A DNA stretch of 39,939 nt. Source: Mycobacterium persicum. Its GTDB lineage: Bacteria; Actinomycetota; Actinomycetes; Mycobacteriales; Mycobacteriaceae. The translations under genes were made by a program, and so were the position numbers. Positions 12,008 to 19,692 of this stretch are shown here, piece by piece. The stretch is taken from contig NZ_MVIF01000049.1 in the NCBI RefSeq assembly GCF_002086675.1, forward strand, positions 1-39,939, written 5' to 3'. Each line of letters begins with the position of its first letter. Positions within the stretch are counted from its first letter, which is position 1. Below the pieces are notes generated by a model, which ran no database searches, was not told where the DNA came from, and was given only the letters and a program-made list of their open reading frames with translations.

Positions 12008-14254
12008 GTGGCGGCTCCAGTTGTGGGGGACTCCGACCTCGGCTCCGCCCGGCCGTCGCCGACATATATCCAGCTCGATATCGCCGGAATGTCCTGCGCC
12101 GCCTGCGCGAGCCGGGTCGAAACGAAGCTGAACAAGGTTCCCGGGGTGCGGGCATCGGTCAACTTCGCCACCCGCGTCGCCACGATCGATGCCGTCGGCC
12201 ACGCGGTCGACGAGCTGTGCCAGGTGGTCGAGAGCGCCGGATACCACGCGGTCCCGCATGCGGAGTCGGCCACCGACGAGCGCGATCCCGACGCCGAGCA
12301 TGCCCGCAAACTGTTGTGGCGGCTGCTGGTGGCGGCGGTGCTCTTCGTGCCGCTGGCCGATCTGTCGACCATGTGCGCGCTCGTGCCCAGCGCCAGGTTC
12401 CCCGGCTGGGGGTTTGTGCTGACCGCGCTGGCCGCCCCCATCGTGACGTGGGCCGCCTGGCCCTTCCACTCGGTGGCGCTGCGAAACGCGCGGCACCGGA
12501 CCGCGTCGATGGAAACGCTCATCTCGGTGGGCATCACGGCGGCCACCGCCTGGTCGCTGTCGACGGTGTTCGTCGACAAGCATCCGCGGGAAAGCAGCGG
12601 AATCTGGCAGGCGATCCTCAACAGCGACTCCATCTATCTCGAGGTCGCCGCCGGAGTCACGGTCTTCGTCCTGGCCGGCCGGTACTTCGAAGCCCGCGCC
12701 AAATCCAAGGCCGGCAGCGCGTTGCGCGCGCTGGCCGCGCTGGGCGCCAAGGATGTGACGGTGCTGCTGCCCGACGGAGCCGAACTGGTGATCCCGGCCG
12801 GCGAACTCAAAAGGCAACAGCGCTTCGTGACCCGTCCCGGCGAAACCATCGCCGCCGACGGGGTCGTCCTCGACGGCGCCGCGGCAATCGACATGAGCGC
12901 GATGACCGGCGAGGCCAAGCCGGTCCGGTCGGCTCCGGACTCCCCGGTCCTGGGCGGCACCGTCGTGCTGGACGGCCGCCTGGTCATCGAGGCCACCGCC
13001 GTGGGCGCGGACACCCAGTTCGCCGCGATGGTTCGCCTCGTCGAGGAAGCACAGGCGCAGAAGGCCGGCGCGCAACGCCTGGCCGACCGGATCTCCGCGG
13101 TGTTCGTGCCGGTGGTCTTTGCCATCGCGATCGTGGCCGGTGGGTGCTGGCTGCTCAGCGGGGCCGGCGCGGACCGGGCATTCTCGGTGACGCTCGGGGT
13201 GCTGGTAATCGCCTGCCCGTGCGCGCTGGGGCTGGCCACCCCGACGGCGATGATGGTGGCCTCCGGGCGGGGTGCGCAGCTGGGAATCTTCATCAAGGGT
13301 TACCGGGCGCTGGAAACCATCCATGGCATCGACACGGTGGTGTTCGACAAGACCGGCACCTTGACCGTCGGCCAGTTGCGGGTAAGCACGGTGACGACGG
13401 CCGCCGGGCGCGATTCCGCGGAGGTCCTGGCGCTGGCCGCCGCCGTGGAAGCGGCCTCCGAGCATGCCGTGGCAACCGCCATCGTCGCGGCGTCGCCGGC
13501 CCCGGCTCCGGTCGCCGATTTCGCCTCGGTGGCCGGATGCGGCGTGTCGGGACGTGTCGGCGGCCACCACGTCGAAGTCGGCAAGCCCTCCTGGATCACC
13601 CGCGACACACCGTCCGACGCCGCGTTGGACGACGCCCGCCGCGAAGGCGAGTCACGCGGCGAGACAGTCGTTTTCGTGTCCGTGGACGGCGTGGCCTGCG
13701 CCGCCGTCACGATTGCCGACGCGGTCAAGGAGTCGGCGGCAGACGCGGTCCGGGCGCTACGCAGCCGTGGGCTGCAGACCATGCTGCTCACCGGCGACAA
13801 TCCGGCCGTGGCCGATGCGGTCGCTTCCCGGGTCGGTATCGACACCGCCATCGCCGATGTGCTGCCCGAAGGCAAAGTCAGCGTGATCCAGCGCCTGCGC
13901 GACCAGGGACATACCGTCGCCATGGTCGGCGACGGTATCAACGACGGTCCTGCCCTGGCAGGTGCCGACCTGGGGCTGGCGATCGGACGTGGCACCGACG
14001 TCGCGATCGGTGCGGCCGACATCATCCTGGTTCGCGACGACCTGCACATCGTCCCGCAGGCACTGGATCTGGCGCGCGCCACCTTGCGGACCATCCGGAT
14101 GAACATGATCTGGGCGTTCGGTTACAACGTCGCCGCCATCCCGATCGCGGCCGCCGGCCTGCTCAACCCACTGATCGCCGGCGCCGCGATGGCGTTCTCG
14201 TCGTTCTTCGTGGTGTCAAACAGCCTGCGGTTACGTAACTTTGGGAGTCAATGA
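12008..14254 (+). CDS. ctpB: Copper-exporting P1B-type ATPase CtpB
   Basis: A 748-residue heavy-metal P-type ATPase (M. tuberculosis CtpB is 752). Features in order: an N-terminal heavy-metal-associated domain with CxxC at Cys30/Cys33 (GMSCAACASR), TGEA actuator motif, transmembrane metal site CPC at 403-405 (ACPCALGLATP), phosphorylated Asp447 in DKTGTLTVG, SEHA in the nucleotide domain (usual SEHP), and GDGINDGPAL around 642. It pumps Cu(I) out of the cytosol. The GTG start has GAGGAGGG just upstream. It shares an ATGA overlap with the HMA protein that follows. In H37Rv, ctpB and Rv0102 are neighbours; here 12.6 kb separates them. Confidence 0.93.
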   Translation: MAAPVVGDSDLGSARPSPTYIQLDIAGMSCAACASRVETKLNKVPGVRASVNFATRVATIDAVGHAVDELCQVVESAGYHAVPHAESATDERDPDAEHARKLLWRLLVAAVLFVPLADLSTMCALVPSARFPGWGFVLTALAAPIVTWAAWPFHSVALRNARHRTASMETLISVGITAATAWSLSTVFVDKHPRESSGIWQAILNSDSIYLEVAAGVTVFVLAGRYFEARAKSKAGSALRALAALGAKDVTVLLPDGAELVIPAGELKRQQRFVTRPGETIAADGVVLDGAAAIDMSAMTGEAKPVRSAPDSPVLGGTVVLDGRLVIEATAVGADTQFAAMVRLVEEAQAQKAGAQRLADRISAVFVPVVFAIAIVAGGCWLLSGAGADRAFSVTLGVLVIACPCALGLATPTAMMVASGRGAQLGIFIKGYRALETIHGIDTVVFDKTGTLTVGQLRVSTVTTAAGRDSAEVLALAAAVEAASEHAVATAIVAASPAPAPVADFASVAGCGVSGRVGGHHVEVGKPSWITRDTPSDAALDDARREGESRGETVVFVSVDGVACAAVTIADAVKESAADAVRALRSRGLQTMLLTGDNPAVADAVASRVGIDTAIADVLPEGKVSVIQRLRDQGHTVAMVGDGINDGPALAGADLGLAIGRGTDVAIGAADIILVRDDLHIVPQALDLARATLRTIRMNMIWAFGYNVAAIPIAAAGLLNPLIAGAAMAFSSFFVVSNSLRLRNFGSQ

Positions 14255-14478
14255 TGGCCGAACAAACCTTCTCCGTCGACGGACTGCGCTGTGCGGGGTG
14301 CGTCGACACCGTCACCCACGCGCTGACGGCCCTGGAGCCCGTCAGCTCCGTCGCCGTCGATCTGGACGCCGACGGCCCGTCGACAGTGCGGATTTCGGCC
14401 GATGTGGAACTCACCCGCGAACAGGTCCAGGCGGCACTGTCGGGGAGTGGCGACTTTTCCGTCGTCGGCCAGGGGTAG
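14251..14478 (+). CDS. CopZ-like heavy-metal-associated (HMA) copper chaperone
   Basis: A 75-residue stand-alone HMA domain, MMAEQTFSVDGLRCAGCVDT..., with the metal-binding pair Cys14/Cys17 in GLRCAGC and a betaalphabeta-betaalphabeta pattern. Its start overlaps the ctpB stop (ATGA), so translation is coupled. Such proteins carry Cu(I) in the cytosol and hand it to the CxxC domain of the pump. ATG 14254 in the same frame is an equally good start. Confidence 0.85.
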   Translation: MMAEQTFSVDGLRCAGCVDTVTHALTALEPVSSVAVDLDADGPSTVRISADVELTREQVQAALSGSGDFSVVGQG

Positions 14479-14642
14479 CGCCCATGCTGATCTAGTCACC
14501 GCGCTGCGCGGAGTCCCGGACCAGGCGACCACATCATTCACATGGAACCCCAGCCGGTGCGCATTTTGCTCGCCTCACTCGGAATTCATGGGGACCACGA
14601 ATGCTGCGGTGAGCGATGTCCTGTGGCGCAGCCTTGGATATC

Positions 14643-14681
14643 TGGCTCTGTTTTCGGCATACCTTGGCTCTGTTTTCGGCA
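14643..14681 (+). repeat. 17-bp direct repeat at left edge of repeat copy A
   Basis: TGGCTCTGTTTTCGGCA occurs at 14643-14659 and 14665-14681, a 22-bp period. The second copy forms the left edge of the dispersed repeat (copy A). Confidence 0.75.
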
Positions 14682-15024
14682 CGCCGATACCGCACCTTCG
14701 CTCAAACCTCTTGTGATGGGAGGCGTTCGGGGGAAGTCGCGCGCGCTCACCGTTATCGGCTGGTATGCCGCCGTATCGAGTGTGCGGTGACGGCTTTGAC
14801 TGTGTATGTAAGGCGGGAACATCCACGATCGGCCCGCCCTGACGGCACAGTCGGCGCCATCAGCGCGCACTCGGCGCCATCACCGCGCACTCGGCGCCCC
14901 CAGCCGCCGACCCAGCAGCACCAGCACGCGATTTCCTTCTCCTCATGCCGGGGCGCAGTCCCACGACCGCCATTAGCGACAAGCCAAGGGGCGCAACGAA
15001 TTTGTCGCGGGCAGGCGGGCAGAA
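14663..15024 (+). repeat. Dispersed intergenic repeat, copy A
   Basis: Non-coding element with four parts. The left part contains CACGCCGATACCGC and GTGATGG..GGCGTTCGGGGG. A hairpin GGCGGG/CCCGCC lies at 14812-14838, preceded by TGACGGCTTTGACTGTGT. Tandem 20-bp units centred on TCGGCGCC follow (about 14841-14902). The right end contains AGCGACAAGCCAAGGGGCGC (about 14974-14993). Copies B (26464-26957, inverted) and C (39550-39911) share these parts. It fills the 630-bp gap between the copZ-like gene and tetR. The reading frames in it look random and no transposase is present. Confidence 0.75.
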
Positions 15025-15111
15025 CGAGACATCCCGAACCCGTGAGACTGATGTGGCTGATGGGAAAGCCGCAGTTGTGTCCTATCACGAGGGCACTAGA
15101 TCCGCGCCGTC

Positions 15112-15816
15112 CTAGGCCCAGAACAGCTTTGGGCCAGTAACCATCAAGTAGCGCCGGCCACCGCAACCGCGCTCATCCAGGAAGATGTGCGGGTTCCGCG
15201 CTGATCTCCAAAGCATCAGCGCGGAACGAATTTTGGGTAATCGAGCGGGATCGGCCAGCAACGCGACCAAGGTGAACTCCACGATCTCAACGGGATCGAC
15301 CGCGAGATCCGGGAACGTCACTGCGTCGAACATCGCCTCGATCAGCCTGGCTACCGAAACCGGATTCAGTTCGCGCACATCGCCTTCGTCCTGTCCCGCC
15401 CGAATGAGATCCACGATCACCGGCTCGATCTTCGAAACCAGCGCCTGTTCGGCCGCGAAAGCGTCGTCATGCTGCAGTTCCGGGGTGATGATGATGGCGG
15501 CCAGTACGTTGGGCGAGCGATTCACATACTCGTAGGTCTCCAGGAGCCAGCGGTGCAGCTTGACCACCGCCGGGGCGCGCACCGCCGCGAGCTCGTCGGC
15601 CACCGCCAGGGGACGCTCCAGAGCGAGCCGCACCAATGCCGCGAGAATGTCTTTCTTCGAGGAGAAGTGCTTGTAGAGGGCCGGCTGCTCGACGCCGACG
15701 GCGGCGGCGATCTCCCGGGTCGAGGTGGCGGAGTAGCCCCGCAGCGAGATGAGCTCGGCGGCCGCGCGCAAGATGCGGTCCGCCGTTGGGCTGCGTCGTG
15801 CGGCTTCCCCGGACAT
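15112..15816 (-). CDS. TetR-family transcriptional regulator of the accessory island
   Basis: A 234-residue TetR protein. The helix-turn-helix spans about residues 13-57 (ILRAAAELISLRGYSATSTR, then AAAVGVEQPALYKHFSSKKD). A helical effector domain of ~160 residues follows. The start MSGEAARR is chosen for its usual distance to the helix-turn-helix; an upstream in-frame ATG at 15834 is possible. It is the second gene after the epimerase on the same strand (78-bp gap), so it is probably transcribed from the paired-palindrome promoter at 17.06-17.11 kb. As the only DNA-binding protein in the island, it is the best candidate for binding the GTTATC-N4-GATAAC sites (inference). Confidence 0.85.
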   Translation of the reverse strand: MSGEAARRSPTADRILRAAAELISLRGYSATSTREIAAAVGVEQPALYKHFSSKKDILAALVRLALERPLAVADELAAVRAPAVVKLHRWLLETYEYVNRSPNVLAAIIITPELQHDDAFAAEQALVSKIEPVIVDLIRAGQDEGDVRELNPVSVARLIEAMFDAVTFPDLAVDPVEIVEFTLVALLADPARLPKIRSALMLWRSARNPHIFLDERGCGGRRYLMVTGPKLFWA

Positions 15817-15894
15817 GCACCTAAGGTAAGCCATCAGCCACCAGCGCAGCTGTGCGGTTCCGGTACGACACGAGCAGCATCGCGGCCCGGCCTC

Positions 15895-17001
15895 TCAGGC
15901 TTCTGCCGCGAGCCGTTGCGCCGGATGCGACCGTGACCGCGGCGCGGTCGCGGGATGTTGGTTACGCGGCGCAACACCGGCACACTGACCGCGGTGGGCC
16001 TTGGCAGGCCTGTCGGTCCTGACCGGGTGAAATACCCCTACGTGGTAGGAGCTGCTGGCATATTCCTTGGCGCCCACCAGTTGCGACAGCGGCGTGCGGA
16101 CCGGTTCGCCGTCGGCCACCCGGGCTGCGACGGCATTCAGATCGAAGCGTGGATTCCATCCCAGTTCCTGGCGGGCCCGGGTGTTGACGTACACGCGGTC
16201 CAGCCGGTCGGGAAACCGCCAGCCACGTTCGGCCCACACCGCCGCGGCATCCGGCACCCGACGCGCCAGCACCGCGGCTGCGTCAGTTCGCAACTCGGCC
16301 ATGTCCTCCTGAGCGAACGGTGTGGTGGCGGAGATGATGTACCGGGCGAATCCCAGGCTCGGTGCGAGCTGCGCCGCCCTCAGATGCGCGTCGACCGCGT
16401 CCTCGAGGGCGACGCGCCGGCATGCATACTCGTTGGCCTTGATGTTGTCGTCGCTGCGACCGTCGTAATCGTCGGGCATATCGTCGAACTCGGCGAAGAA
16501 CCGCGCCACCCGCAGCACCACACAGGCCAGGCCGTCGTTACGATGCGCCAGCTGGCACAGGTCCTCGGCGGCGGCCTTGGTCACCCCGTAGATGTTTTTC
16601 GGTATCGGCACCACCGATTCGTTGATCCAGGCCGCGGGCTCGCCCGGCGGCGGCACCAGCGCGTCCCCGAAAACCGTTGTCGAGGACGTCATCACAAAGG
16701 AGCGGACGTTCGCCGCGACCGCGGCGTCGAGCAGATGATGAGTGCCGCTGATATTCGTCTCCACAAATTCATGACTCGGCACGAAGGCCAGCTGCGGCTT
16801 GTGCAGGGTAGCCGTGTGAAATACCACCTCTACGCCGGCCATCACCTCGCGCAACAAAGCCGGGTCAGTCACCGATCCGACAACATCGGTCCACTTCGAC
16901 GGCCGGCTGTCCAGACCGATGACGTCGGCTCCCCGCTGCCGCAGGGTTCGCACCAGTGCCTCGCCCAGGTGGCCGGAGCTGCCGGTCACCAGGGTCCGCA
17001 T
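15895..17001 (-). CDS. NAD-dependent epimerase/dehydratase (extended SDR)
   Basis: A 368-residue extended SDR. MRTLVTGSSGHLGEALVR carries the N-terminal GxxGxxG at 7-13. The catalytic Ser is at ~106-107 in MTSSTT, and Tyr138/Lys142 are in IYGVTKAAAEDL. The C-terminal half has the usual substrate-binding segments (RRVALEDAVDAHLRAAQ). It probably acts on a nucleotide sugar or sugar-derived substrate. The start at 17001 fits the Rossmann fold. An in-frame ATG at 17076 would add 25 residues but lies on an operator palindrome at the transcription start, and is unlikely. Head of an epimerase-tetR transcription unit, divergent from prpF. Confidence 0.85.
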   Translation of the reverse strand: MRTLVTGSSGHLGEALVRTLRQRGADVIGLDSRPSKWTDVVGSVTDPALLREVMAGVEVVFHTATLHKPQLAFVPSHEFVETNISGTHHLLDAAVAANVRSFVMTSSTTVFGDALVPPPGEPAAWINESVVPIPKNIYGVTKAAAEDLCQLAHRNDGLACVVLRVARFFAEFDDMPDDYDGRSDDNIKANEYACRRVALEDAVDAHLRAAQLAPSLGFARYIISATTPFAQEDMAELRTDAAAVLARRVPDAAAVWAERGWRFPDRLDRVYVNTRARQELGWNPRFDLNAVAARVADGEPVRTPLSQLVGAKEYASSSYHVGVFHPVRTDRPAKAHRGQCAGVAPRNQHPATAPRSRSHPAQRLAAEA

Positions 17002-17058
17002 GTTGAGTTCCGGCGTCCGGGTCCACGAGCTCGCCGCGATTGCGGCTTGGCGTTGTTG

Positions 17059-17110
17059 GTTATCAGTGGATAACATGGGTTTATGGTATCGGCTGATAAC
17101 CGGATGTCAA
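17059..17110 (-). promoter_or_regulatory. Promoter P1 (epimerase) with paired GTTATC-N4-GATAAC palindromes
   Basis: Read leftward: -35 TTGACA (17105-17110), 16-bp spacer, -10 TACCAT (17083-17088). This is an excellent housekeeping sigma promoter. The spacer and -10 overlap palindrome GGTATCGGCTGATAAC (17085-17100). A second palindrome, GTTATCAGTGGATAAC (17059-17074), sits 26 bp downstream, near +1 to +20. A protein bound at both sites would block the promoter. The epimerase start follows about 60 bp on. Confidence 0.8.
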
Positions 17111-17180
17111 GACCTTTTGACGTGGCTTCACGCGGTAGCGGCCGACCCCATAACGCCGATTTTTCGCCGGCGCCCACCCC

Positions 17181-17228
17181 TTGACCGCCCGGGATATCAG
17201 ATGATAACTTTTGTTATCAGTCGATAGC
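17181..17228 (+). promoter_or_regulatory. Promoter P2 (prpF operon) with paired palindromes
   Basis: -35 TTGACC (17181-17186) and -10 TAACTT (17205-17210) with an 18-bp spacer. Palindrome GATATCAGATGATAAC (17193-17208) covers the spacer and part of the -10. The second palindrome, GTTATCAGTCGATAGC (17213-17228), begins 20 bp downstream of the first. It faces away from P1, with about 70 bp between the two -35 boxes. It drives the leader ORF, prpF, the AbrB-type permease and the MFS gene. Confidence 0.75.
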
Positions 17229-17302
17229 CGATGTCAACTGCACCGCCCTCACTGGCAGCGCCGGGCAGTTAGCCCGGCACTCCAAGGAGGGTCCAAAAGC
17301 GA

Positions 17303-17362
17303 ATGTCTATGTCCATGGTGAAGCCCAAACCGCCCACCCGGCCGGTAGCGGGCCCCAAATGA
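17303..17362 (+). CDS. Putative 19-residue leader peptide coupled to prpF
   Basis: The short frame MSMSMVKPKPPTRPVAGPK ends in a TGA that overlaps the prpF ATG (ATGA). A strong ribosome site, AAGGAGG, lies at 17284-17290, 12 bases before the first ATG; this is longer than ideal, and ATG 17309 and 17315 are further away. prpF itself has no ribosome site, so coupled translation would explain its start. The Pro/Lys-rich peptide has no recognised family. Alternatively this is plain 5'UTR. Confidence 0.45.
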   Translation: MSMSMVKPKPPTRPVAGPK

Positions 17363-18426
17363 TCTCGGTGCCAGCGATGTTGATGCGGGGCGGCACCTCC
17401 AAAGGGGTCTACCTGCTCAAGTCGGATCTCGATCGCGTCAGTGCAGACCGGAATGTGCTGCTGCCTGCCGTCATGGGCTCACCAGATCACCGGCAGATCG
17501 ACGGACTTGGCGGCGGCAGCTCAACAACCAGCAAGGTCGCGATAGTCGGGCCGGCGACCCGTCAAGGCAGTGACATCGACTATCTGTTCGCACAGGTGGA
17601 TGTCGAATCCATGCGGGTGGATTGGACACCGACGTGCGGGAACATCCTCGCCGGGGTGGGACCGTTCGCGATCGAGCGCGGACTTGTCGCACCGGTTGAC
17701 GGTCACACCTCGATCCGGGTCCATCTGGTTAACACCGGTGCTACCGTGGCGGTTTCGGTGCCCACCCCGGGCGGGCAGGTCGAGTATGCCGGCGAATTCG
17801 AAATCAGCGGTGTGCCCGGACGCGCCGCGGCGATCGACATGGTGTTCAGCGAGTTCTGCGGCGGGAGCACCGGGGCATTGTTCCCGACGGGAAATCCCGT
17901 CGACGATGTCGACGGAGTCGCGGTCACCGCGATTGACGCCGGGGTGTGCGCCATCATCGCCCACGCGGAAGCGTTCGGGATCGCGGGCGACGAATCGCCG
18001 CAGCAGCTTACCGGCGATCGCGAATTGCTGTGCGATATCGAATTGGTCCGGCTGCGTGCTGCGGTCGCGATGGGCCTCGGCGACGCCACCGGACGCGTTC
18101 TGCCGAAGGTCATGCTGATCTCCAAGTCGCACCGTGGTGATCTCCGGTCGCGCTACTTCGTGCCGAGCAGCTGCCATCCAACCCACGCGGTTTCCGGGGC
18201 GCTATGTCTGGCGACGGCAGCAACCTTCGCCGACACGGTTGTCGGAAGACTTCTCCCGCAACGCTTCACCGCCGGGCCGTTGGTGATCGAACATCCGGTC
18301 GGCGCAATGGACGTGGAGGTCGTCGACGGCGGCGGGGCCGACAGGATTTCCGCGGTGCTGCGCAGCACAGCGCGAAAGCTGTTCGACGGCTATGTGTTTG
18401 CCGACCTGGGCAAAATGGTCGCCTGA
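17359..18426 (+). CDS. PrpF-family isomerase/tautomerase
   Basis: A 355-residue PrpF protein of the diaminopimelate-epimerase fold. The N-terminal signature MRGGTSKGVY (9-18) and PTCGNILAGVGPFAIERG (91-108, Cys93) are typical of aconitate isomerase-like PrpF and 4-oxalomesaconate tautomerase, which shift a double bond in unsaturated tricarboxylates. The exact substrate is not visible from sequence. The start at 17359 matches family N-termini and overlaps the stop of the upstream leader ORF. A membrane permease follows after 3 bp and an MFS transporter after that, suggesting uptake and use of an organic acid. Controlled by promoter P2. Confidence 0.88.
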   Translation: MISVPAMLMRGGTSKGVYLLKSDLDRVSADRNVLLPAVMGSPDHRQIDGLGGGSSTTSKVAIVGPATRQGSDIDYLFAQVDVESMRVDWTPTCGNILAGVGPFAIERGLVAPVDGHTSIRVHLVNTGATVAVSVPTPGGQVEYAGEFEISGVPGRAAAIDMVFSEFCGGSTGALFPTGNPVDDVDGVAVTAIDAGVCAIIAHAEAFGIAGDESPQQLTGDRELLCDIELVRLRAAVAMGLGDATGRVLPKVMLISKSHRGDLRSRYFVPSSCHPTHAVSGALCLATAATFADTVVGRLLPQRFTAGPLVIEHPVGAMDVEVVDGGGADRISAVLRSTARKLFDGYVFADLGKMVA

Positions 18427-18429
18427 ACG

Positions 18430-19692
18430 ATGGATATCCGACAAAAGCTGCGAACCGGCGGTTACTGGTCGTGCTGTCTGCTACTCACGATCACACTTGG
18501 GCTGCTGCTCTCGGCATTTCACATGCCGATCGGATGGCTGATCGCCGCGCTGGCCAGTGCCGGATGCATGGCGGTGTTGGCGGGCGGGGAGTTCGTGCCG
18601 CACAAGCTTCTGCTTCGGCCGGCGCAGGGATGCATCGGCATGGCGGTCGCCGTGCCGCTGAGCGGCCTGGCCAGTACCACGATCGCCGGATACCTCGGAA
18701 TCTCTGCGGTGTGCTCCGCAGCGACGCTGATCTTATGCCTGGTCTGCGGCCTTGCCTTGACCCGCGCCGCGAAAACGCTGTCGCCGGCAACCGCGTTGCT
18801 GTCGACATTGGCGGGCGGGGCCAGCGGAATATGCACCATGGCACCGGAATTGCGCGTCGATCATCGTTACGTGGCGCTGTCGCAATACCTTCGGGTGGTC
18901 GCGGTCGCGCTGACGGTTCCGCTGGTCCTGCAATGTGTCGGCGCTCCAGCGGGCCGGTCGCATCCAGCCGGGAGTCACGCCACGCTGGTCTCCAGTGTGG
19001 CCGCGATCGTGGTCATCGTCGCAGCCGGTTACGCCGGATTGAAGTGGAAATGGCCGGCGCCGTTTCTGATCGCTCCCATGCTGGTCGCACTGGTGACTCA
19101 ACTCCCCGGCCCCGGGCAATTCGTGCTGGCCCTGCCGCCCACGCTCAATGCCGTCGCATACGTCGTGATCGGGTGGCAGGCCGGAGGCGCCCTCACCCTC
19201 GGCGCACTCCGTCAATGCCTGCGACTACTGCCTTTGACATGCGCCTTCATCGGAGTCGCCATCGCTGGGTGCTTGGCGTTGACGTTCGTGGTGTCGGCCT
19301 GGACCGGTGTGTCCTTTACCCAGGCATATCTGGCGACCACACCGGGCGGAATCTATGTGGCGCTGGCAGCCAGCGACTCGGCGGCCGAGCCGCTGGTGGC
19401 GACCATGCAGGTGGTGCGTCTGCTGGTGATGAACATCGCCGCCATCATCGGCAGTAAACTGCTTACCACCCAAAAGGATTCGCGCCCCGACGAACCGCGA
19501 GAAGAGCCGCGGCTGCCGGCCGGCGTGCTCGTCGGGGTCGGTCGGACATGGCGACTGGTCCGCGCCGGCCGGTCGACGAGCCCTGCTTTCGACGACCGGC
19601 AACGACGGTTGGTTTCCGCCTGCGCCACCGCGTCATCGTCGGAAGCAGCGCCGGCCCCCGGCACGGCATGGAGCTCGGCCCGGGTGCTGTGA
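18430..19692 (+). CDS. AbrB-family membrane permease (ammonia monooxygenase-like family)
   Basis: A 420-residue polytopic membrane protein with about ten hydrophobic segments in two homologous halves. Motifs such as MPIGWLIAALASAG and RPAQGCIGMAVAVPLSG in the first half, and TTPGGIYVALAASDSAAEPL in the second, are typical of the AbrB (PF05145) family, which is often found next to tricarboxylate-metabolising genes. The last ~60 residues (after SKLLTTQ) are hydrophilic, Arg/Ser-rich and not family-like. Probable transporter of the acid handled by PrpF (inference). Its TGA overlaps the ATG of the next gene. Confidence 0.75.
   Translation: MDIRQKLRTGGYWSCCLLLTITLGLLLSAFHMPIGWLIAALASAGCMAVLAGGEFVPHKLLLRPAQGCIGMAVAVPLSGLASTTIAGYLGISAVCSAATLILCLVCGLALTRAAKTLSPATALLSTLAGGASGICTMAPELRVDHRYVALSQYLRVVAVALTVPLVLQCVGAPAGRSHPAGSHATLVSSVAAIVVIVAAGYAGLKWKWPAPFLIAPMLVALVTQLPGPGQFVLALPPTLNAVAYVVIGWQAGGALTLGALRQCLRLLPLTCAFIGVAIAGCLALTFVVSAWTGVSFTQAYLATTPGGIYVALAASDSAAEPLVATMQVVRLLVMNIAAIIGSKLLTTQKDSRPDEPREEPRLPAGVLVGVGRTWRLVRAGRSTSPAFDDRQRRLVSACATASSSEAAPAPGTAWSSARVL

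Noticed and set aside
11309..13570. Long antisense open frame of 753 codons over the cyclase and ctpB genes
   Set aside because: Arg/Gly/His-rich translation without domains, opposite two well-supported genes. It is a GC-rich shadow frame. The same holds for 2241-3815 and for the 11878-14238 plus-strand frame.
14499..14511. CCGCGC-T-GCGCGG as terminator of ctpB-copZ
   Set aside because: The one-base centre leaves no usable loop and no T run follows. It cannot be told from a chance GC palindrome.
14752..14767. GTTATCGGCTGGTATG, similar to the island operator
   Set aside because: The right half is broken (GGTATG for GATAAC), there is no paired site and no promoter around it. It lies within repeat copy A, where copy B lacks it.
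14616..15140. Open frame of 174 codons between the copZ-like gene and tetR
   Set aside because: It covers repeat copy A. The frame is not kept in copies B and C, and the composition is random, so it is non-coding.
17002..17076. 25-residue N-terminal extension of the epimerase
   Set aside because: Its ATG sits on the operator palindrome at the predicted transcription start, has no ribosome site and adds non-family sequence before the Rossmann fold.
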